Part shown: piece by piece, positions 57,989-64,000 of the stretch
Numbering within the stretch: position 1 is the stretch's first letter
How the letters are laid out: the number at the start of each line of letters is the position of its first letter
DNA from: Perilla frutescens
Taxonomy: Eukaryota > Streptophyta > Magnoliopsida > Lamiales > Lamiaceae
Length of the DNA stretch: 64,000 bases
Direction: 5' to 3'
NCBI GenBank assembly: GCA_026008535.1
Contig: BRKX01000006.1
Location: forward strand, 37,498,664 to 37,562,663
Translations under genes and position numbers: made by a program
The notes under the pieces: generated by a model
What the model was told of the DNA's origin: nothing
The model's database searches: none
Seen by the model: only the letters and a program-made list of their open reading frames with translations

Positions 57989-58552
57989 TCATGTAAGATA
58001 GTTAACAAATTTTGTGTCCTCAGTAAACACTTGGTCTCTAATATTTTTTCCTAGTAAAAAAAATTGCGTCACAAAAATATTTAATCCATATCCGTATATA
58101 TCTAAGGTAATTTCTTATTGACGAAGGAAATAAATGCTTATATATCTTGTGGGTACTTTCATAATGCGTGACAGAGAAAATGCATTGCAATTTATATACG
58201 GTGAAATAGATTATTCATTCATATTATCACTTAATTTTAGTGTGTGTGGAGGAAATTAATAGGTGATGATCATGAGAGAGAAAACAGTGGGAGGAGAGAG
58301 ACTCACGGGGAAATTTGCAAAGAGTTTTCTTGATCTTCTTGTAGTAGCATGGGCACTGGATATCAACATTTAGTAGCATTGGCGTTACCTGAAAAGATCA
58401 ATTACCAAACCGGTATGCATAAATTTATTCTTAAGAAATATATATTTATGCGACTGTGTGTATCTATAACAAGAATTGGTCGGATTCGATTAACTGAATG
58501 AATCGATAATGAAAAAAGGGTAGAAATAGGGTCATACCTTCTCAGTTGCCAT
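57989..58552 (-). pseudogene. Captured heavy-metal-associated (HMA) domain gene fragment, three exons, antisense in the CACTA
   Basis: On the minus strand exon 1 (58552-58538) encodes MATEK. Intron 1 runs from GTATGA to TTTTCAG (58537-58389). Exon 2 (58388-58307) encodes VTPMLLNVDIQCPCYYKK and then IKKTLCKFP. Intron 2 runs from GTGAGT to TTTACTAG (58306-58051). Exon 3 (58050-57989) has IRDQVF and ends in TGA. This matches the start of plant HMA proteins of the Pi21/HIPP-like type (QCPCCYKKxKKxLCKFP then IRDQ). Frame and phase hold across both introns. One Cys of the CPCC motif is Tyr, and the rest of the domain is missing, so metal binding is doubtful. Confidence 0.8.
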
Positions 58553-58740
58553 GAATGAGTGATTGGTGTTTGAGGTATGTGGATGATGATAATGCTGCAA
58601 TATACTCCAAATAACGGATAAGTTGAAAGAGAGAGAGAGGGGAGGAGGGGTGTGGTGTGGTGACTACACTGATTATAAGAGAGTTGGGGGTTGCCTTTGG
58701 AATGAAGGTGAATGAATAATGTATGTAAAGACATTTGTGT
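58553..58740 (-). promoter_or_regulatory. Likely captured promoter and 5' leader of the HMA fragment
   Basis: Upstream of the ATG on the minus strand lie a CT-rich run (complement of 58625-58650), then TTATAATC (about 58673-58680) some 120 bp before the start. This looks like a core promoter plus leader taken with the exons. Confidence 0.4.
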
Positions 58741-59062
58741 AAAAGCCCACTTGAATTGAAAATTGACGTCCTAATTCATGAAATAAACAAAATTCTCTCT
58801 CCTAGATAGAGAAAAAGGAGGGGCCTATATTGCTGACTCTTTACTCTATGTTTGCATGTGTTGGCAATGAAATAAGTAGTGTCTCTAGCATATCCCAAGT
58901 TTCTAAGTGTGTTATAAACTTCAGGTAAATAAAATGTATGGTCTCTATCTATTCCTTTGATAAGTTGGATTTCATTCTGCAATAGAGCACCTACTTATGT
59001 TTATAAAATATCTTTGCTAAGGAGACTGAGAATACTGCTGCTAAGACCTAAATTTTTTACAG
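58741..59062 (+). other. CACTA internal sequence between the two gene fragments
   Basis: No domain recognised. The last part, ending in TTTTTTACAG, is a good splice acceptor for the following exon. An opposite-strand 68-codon frame (58982-58776) has no recognisable content. Confidence 0.5.
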
Positions 59063-59185
59063 GATTGATTCCATTGGTTCAGAGATTTACTTTCAAAGAA
59101 ACAACTTCATACGCATTATGCAGATTTCTTGGCACCCTTATAGTGATACACACTTGGGAATCCTGTTCTCTAATTCTGTTTTCAG
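59063..59185 (+). pseudogene. Captured exon resembling nucleoporin Nup88/MOS7
   Basis: A 123-bp fully open stretch between a TTTTTTACAG acceptor and a GTATAT donor. It encodes IDSIGSEIYF, then IRIMQISWHPYSDTHLG and ILFSNSVFR. The pattern (WHPYSDTHLGIL followed by SVFR) is what I recall of plant Nup88 (MOS7), a nuclear pore protein. The assignment is from memory of the family and needs a search. No neighbouring Nup88 exon is evident, so only a fragment was captured. Confidence 0.62.
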
Positions 59186-60002
59186 GTATATATTTTTTAC
59201 TGGACACATTTCTTTGAAGAAATGATTTCTGATATTTGTTTAGCAAATATGTGATCTGTGTCTCAACCATTGTGAATTTTCATATGGATTTGTGAAAAGT
59301 GAGAGTTGGTTGTTATTATTGTATTTTTTCTTGGCAAAGTTATTCTGGTAACTTTGTACAAATAATAATGCTAAAAAGGGTGACATAAATTGAAGCAATC
59401 AAATCGAATAGTAAAGGACATGTTGCTATGTATGTCTCATATTCTTAGAAGTATGTTTAACTATCCGTTTGTATGATCTAAATCTCTTCAACATGAACTC
59501 TTTTATGAAGTTTTAGTCCTTTCTTTACTTACTGTCTGTCCCCATGCTATTAGCCTCTCACTACTCAACATCGAATAACATGTTGTTAGGATCTGTTTTT
59601 AGACTGATTTAATGTGGTTTTTGTGTCTATTGAGAATTCAAATGTTTTTTTTTACTGATTTAATTGTGGCTTTTTTGGCTCAGTTTTGTGGTAGTTAACT
59701 GTAGTTTTCAGATTCTATTCTTTACCTTTATGTATTTGGCAAAAATATATCTAGACGTATTTGGCTTTTTTAATTGAACTCCAAATTTTAAACTATTAAC
59801 TGAAATTTTAGACTTAACTTTTCTTCTCTTGTCTTCTTCAAGTATAAATACATTTTTAGCTTAATTCCTTTATTTTAATTAGAAATACATATATATGATA
59901 CTGGAACTAATTATTTAGTATTATTAATTATAATTTAATAAATTGAACTATATCTTGTGTTTTGCTCTTGACATGTATGAAAGAGTAAACACATAAATTA
60001 GG
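59186..60002 (+). other. AT-rich CACTA internal sequence before the transposase
   Basis: No gene seen. It ends in AAATTAGG before the transposase ATG, which could be an intron acceptor in a 5' leader. Confidence 0.5.
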
Positions 60003-60281
60003 ATGGATAAATCATGGATGTCTAAGAATAGATTATCAGATGAGTATGAGATTGGAGTTGAAGCTTTCTTGAAGTTCCCAGTAGAGAGGGGGTGCGATGC
60101 TAGTAGAATGTCTTGTCCTTGTGCAAAGTGTGGTATCACTAGGAAGCACAAACTTAGTCTTGTAAAGGGGCATATCATAATGAATGGTATGGACATGACT
60201 TATCAGCGGTGGATATGGCATGGGGAAGTACTTAAATTGTCACAATCAACATATGATACAGAATTGGGTTGGGAAATGTGA
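60003..60281 (+). pseudogene. CACTA transposase-associated domain
   Basis: MDKSWMSKNRLSDEYEIGVE is the standard start of the Transpos_assoc domain, followed by CPCAKCG, the VKGHIIMNG segment and YQRWIWHGE. The Cys/His pattern suggests zinc binding. The frame ends at a TGA (60279-60281); the downstream part continues in the next frame, so there is a frameshift near 60280. Confidence 0.93.
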
Positions 60282-60312
60282 TACAAGTTGTAGTGTTGAT
60301 GAGCCAATAGAT

Positions 60313-62850
60313 ATGATTCATGATGCATATGATGCCTATGAAGATAACCCAACTCACTTTTAGACACTACTTGAAGAGGTTGAAAAACCTCTATATGAAG
60401 ATTGTAGCGGTTTTACTAAGTTGTTGGCCACAATAAAAATGTTTAACTTGAAGGAAAAATATGGTTGGAGTGACACGAGTTTCAATGATTTACTGAAATT
60501 GATAAAAGAAATGCTTCTTGAAGGCAATCTGATGTCTGCTTCTTTATACGCAGCAAAGAAAACCTGATGTGACCCGGGACTCAATGACCAACGAGACACA
60601 AAAGACGCGGAAGCAAAGGAAAGAAACTACGTCGGTGAAGTAAGGGATCTATACTCGATTATCTAGACGACTAAGACTCAACTAAAATACCTAAACAATG
60701 ACACACAAAATAACACAAATCCAAATAGAAATAGGGCTGTTTTGGACGAGTTTATGGACGGCTTGGATGAAGGTAATTCGATGGTGATGAATGGGTTTAG
60801 AATGGCTAGGGTAGATAGGATATGATAGAGGTTCGAAGGACTTACGGTATAGATTGAAAACACGATGAATTTATGCTGAATGGAACCGATCCCTTGATGA
60901 TCGACACACGATCAGGTCTTGATGGCTTGGGAGTGTCACGGATGTTGATGGAAGGTATAGGACGTCGAAGATGGTGGCTGGACGATGGAGGTGTTGTGAT
61001 TTGCAACCCGATTAATCCCCGGCGTATCTTGTACGACGAAAACGAATCTCAAAGTTACTCCTCGGTAGCGAGTTCACCCTAATTCCTCGTGTGAATTAGA
61101 ACGTTTCCTTGATGTAAGACTCAAAGTTGCTAGGCTCCAAGAATGAGTATTTTCGACAGAAAACAATCAAAAGCTTTGAACGGTTGAGACACAAATTGAA
61201 TGCAAAAGCAATATTAATTAATAATGTCTAAAATATCAAAGTAACATGGTTCCCCTATTTATAGGGCCTATTATGAACGAAAATAACTAATAAAAACGCC
61301 TAAAAATCTGATCCAAAAGGATCTCTAACTATACTATAGAAATACCTAAACTAGAATTCTATTCAAGGTAGGAAATTGCCTTAAATACAATTCTAGTCAA
61401 ACCTATGATATTATGAACGAAAATTACACTTATTAATTAATTAAAAACTGATCTAAACTATAGTCTAAAGTAATTAAATAAATACTATAGTCTAGATAAA
61501 AATCAACCCTTTAATTAAATTAAATCAAGGGCGAAAACAGCTCCATGCACAAATGCACTTCTTCTTGCTCTCTTCTTCAACTCTTTAAGTTATATTCTCC
61601 ATGGTATGATCTTGATCTTCATTAGTTAATAAATTAACTAAAGTATGGCTGCACTTTGCATCTTGTAATTCCTCAAACTTCTTGCGAATCATCACTTGGA
61701 AATAACATTGTAATTTCTTCGCTCGAAGTCGCGTCATTGGACCTTTGAATTGCAGCTCGAGTTCAAGGCCTTCAATGCCTTTCATGGCTTCATCAAAACC
61801 TTAAGCATGCTAGGGTTAGATTACAAGAAGATTCATGCTTGCTCTAACGACTACATTCTCTTCTGGAAGGAGTTTAAGGATTCAAATGATTGCCCTACAT
61901 GTGGGATGTCTAGATGGAAGACGAATACAAAAAGTAAGCCTATTTCTAGAATGCCGTCGAAGGTCTTGTGGTATTTTCCACCGATACTGAGATTTTGAAG
62001 AATGTTCCGGACTCCAGAAATTTCTAAAGAGCTTACTTGGCATTCAGATGAAAGAACTCGTGATGGCATTTTACGTCATCTGGTCGATGCACCAGCTTGG
62101 AAATTAGTGGACAGCAAATGCCTGGATTTTGAGCAAGAACTAAGAAACCTCAGATTAGCTTTAGCAGCTGATGGTATGAATCCACATAGTATGATGAGTT
62201 CTAACTATAGTTGTTGGCTAGTTATTCTTGTCACGTACAATTTACCACCTTGGTTATGCATGAAGAGAAAATTCATGATGTTAACTCTTCTGATTTCTGG
62301 TCCCAAGCAACCCAGTAATGATATTGATGTTTACTTGGCACCTTTAATTGATGGCTTGAAAGAGTTATGTGAGGTAGGTATCCAAGCATATGATGGGTAT
62401 CGTGATCAAAGCTTCACACTAAGATCTGTTCTTTTATGGACAATTAATGATTTCCCTGCCTATGGAAACTTGAGCGGATGTTCAGTTAAAGGATATAAAA
62501 CGTGTCCCATTTGTGCAGACAAAACTCATTCAATCCAGCTCCCTAAGAGTAGAAAAATGTCTTATGCAGGACATAAGCAATGGCTGCCTCATTTCCATCC
62601 TTACCGAAGGCAGAAAAAAGCTTTTGATGGCAAACCACAGTTGGATCATGCCCCTAAATCATTGAGTGGCAGTGAGGTTTTAGAGAGAATGAAAGCATGC
62701 AATTGTGTGTGGGGAAAAGCAAAAAGAAAAAATTTATCAGATGAAGGAAATTCCAAGAAGAGGAAGAAAAAGGGGGCAAAGGGTGAAGACTTATCAGATA
62801 CATCTTCTGATCAAAACTATTATTTCAAAAAAAATCGATATTTTTTAAGC
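60313..62850 (+). pseudogene. CACTA TNP2-type transposase, split by a solo LTR
   Basis: The first part (60313-60564) has MIHDAYDAYED, LLEEVEKPLYEDC, KYGWSDTSFNDLLKL and ends at SLYAAKK, with a TAG at 60361-60363. After the solo LTR it resumes in frame with LGLDYKKIHACSNDYILF, CPTCGMSRWK, then TGA at 61996-61998, then LTWHSDERT, LALAADGMNP, NLPPWLCMKRKFMMLTLLIS, SVLLWTINDFPAYGNLSG and KTCPICAD. These are the ordered motifs of the tnp2 family. It should cut and join transposon ends in the nucleus. Confidence 0.95.
60565..61795 (-). mobile_element. Solo LTR in the transposase (target duplication AAACC)
   Basis: A 1231-bp insertion with ends TGATGTGACCCGGG and GGCTTCATCA, flanked by AAACC on both sides (60560-60564, 61796-61800). 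Removing it and one AAACC rejoins the transposase codons without loss. The minus strand has a TATA box (CTATAAATAGGGG near 61255), so it is probably in reverse orientation. No coding region. Confidence 0.94.
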
Positions 62851-62861
62851 TAGAGTATTAG

Positions 62862-63932
62862 GTGCATTTACATATTCATCACATACTCGATGTGATGCAC
62901 ATCGAAAAAAATATGTTGGAAAGTCTTCTTGATACATTACTTAACATTCCAGGGAAGACAAAGGATGGAATCTCCGCAAGGCAAGACTTTGTTGATATGA
63001 AGATTAGGCTTGAGTTAGCACTAAAGGATGTTGGAAAAAAAACATGTTTGCCTCCTGCCATGCTATACACTGTGTAAAGAGGAGAAGAAAAAAGTGTGCA
63101 CTTTATTTCTTGGGATAAAGGTTCCTAACGGATACTCTTCTAACATTAGTAGACTTGTATCCATGAAGGACCTGAAACTTATTGGATTGAAATCACATGA
63201 TTGTCATATTTTGATGCAACAACTTCTTCCAATTGCTATTCGTGGTGTTTTGCCTAAGCATGTGAGGATTGCCATTACTAGGATGTGCCTGTTTTTCAAT
63301 TAGATATGCAACAAGGAGATACAAGTGCCACAGTTGGAAGAAGTTCAAAAAGAAATTGTGATAACTTTGTGCCTCCTAGAGAAGTATTTCTTACCTTCTT
63401 TCTTTGATATAATGGTACATTTGACAGTGCATCTGGTACGTGAAGTTAAGTTGTGTGGACTGGTATGGTACAGATGGATGTACCTTTTTGAGAGGTACAT
63501 GAAAATTTTGAAGGGGTATGTATGAAACCATACTTGACTCGAGAGTTGTATTGTTTATTCGTATATTGTTGAAGAGGCTGTTGAATTCTGCTCTGAATAT
63601 TTATCCGATGTACGCACTATTGGGATCCCATCTAGTCATCATAAGTTTGACGTGACAGAGTCTTCATTAGGACGTGTTCAGAAAATAATCAGTGATGAAG
63701 AACGAGAATAAGTTCATTGTTATGTATTGACAAACGATCCTGATATCGATCCATTTATCGAGTAAGCCATTAATATTGTTAATTTATTTTATAAAATCAA
63801 ATTATAAAACTAAACTGAATATATATATATAGGAAACACAAGGCACAAGTAGCATCACAGTTTCTTAAGAGAAATCCGAAGTGGCTTCAAGATGAGCACA
63901 ACAAGTCATTTATTAGTTGGATGCATGACCAT
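62862..63932 (+). pseudogene. CACTA transposase C-terminal part (DUF4218-like), with an intron
   Basis: It contains ILDVMHIEKNMLESLLDTLL, then LLPIAIRGVLPKHVR, SFFDIMVHLTVHLVREVK, RWMYLFERYMKILKGYV and EEAVEFCSEYLSDV, the usual DUF4218 order. Frameshifts occur near 63060 and 63520. A GT-AG intron (63762-63832) precedes a short exon with FLKRNPKWLQDEHNKSFISW, ending at a GTAAGT donor (63933). The gene continues past the window. Confidence 0.9.
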
Positions 63933-64000
63933 GTAAGTTTCCAAATGTAGCTCTTAGTTTTTTCTTAAAAATAAAGCTTAATATTAACTAAAATTTTTGT

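Larger units (their letters stand above)
55229..64000 (+). mobile_element. CACTA (En/Spm) DNA transposon, right end outside window
   Basis: It begins CACTACCAAAAAAG, the hallmark end of the superfamily, exactly where C ORF II breaks. Subterminal repeats, fragments resembling host genes and a TNP2-type transposase in the same orientation follow. The duplicated three bases (probably TTT) cannot be checked because the other end is beyond the window. Two solo LTRs lie inside. Confidence 0.92.

Overview
This window is plant nuclear DNA that consists almost entirely of nested transposable elements. The evidence is long-LTR Ty1/copia retrotransposons primed by the initiator methionine tRNA, a CACTA (En/Spm) DNA transposon whose inserted host-gene fragments have plant-type GT-AG introns, and AT-rich plant-like spacers. 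I see no intact host gene, rRNA, tRNA or CRISPR. The species cannot be named; a eudicot is likely.

Layout. Element B (minus strand) occupies 1-6201 and 21270-24367. Its gag is split by element A (plus strand, 6202-21269), with an exact GTTAT target duplication on both sides. B itself lies in a 234-bp AT-rich tandem repeat (24368-25285). From 25286 to 29367 there is spacer with a CpG-rich tandem repeat, a long direct repeat and a foldback. From 29368 to 34638 an old remnant holds a copia LTR (with another solo LTR inside it) and a 2.5-kb solo LTR of the A/B/C family. From 34639 to the right edge is one deep nest: E (minus, 3' end only) is interrupted by D (minus, 3' end), D by C (plus, 43013-55228), C by a CACTA element (55229 to beyond 64000), and the CACTA carries two solo LTRs of other families. 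D carries a further solo LTR.

A, B, C, E and the solo LTR at 31913-34452 form one Sirevirus-like copia group: long LTRs, gag with a CCHC zinc knuckle and coiled coil, pol in the order PR-IN-RT-RNase H, then a long post-pol region. In A the post-pol region holds three successive ORFs (I, II, III). They look like diverged copies of one another and resemble the 'putative plant transposon protein' domain. A has lost about 3.4 kb of pol but keeps gag and all three accessory ORFs. The DNA upstream of ORF I carries a TGACGTCA-type element plus a G-box about 380 bp before the ATG in A, B and C. TATA-like boxes and pyrimidine-rich leaders precede the other accessory ORFs, which suggests an internal promoter system.

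The CACTA element carries an antisense three-exon fragment of a heavy-metal-associated-domain gene and a sense exon resembling plant Nup88/MOS7, followed by a degenerate TNP2-type transposase. All coding regions here carry stops, frameshifts, deletions or insertions, so they are marked as pseudogenes.
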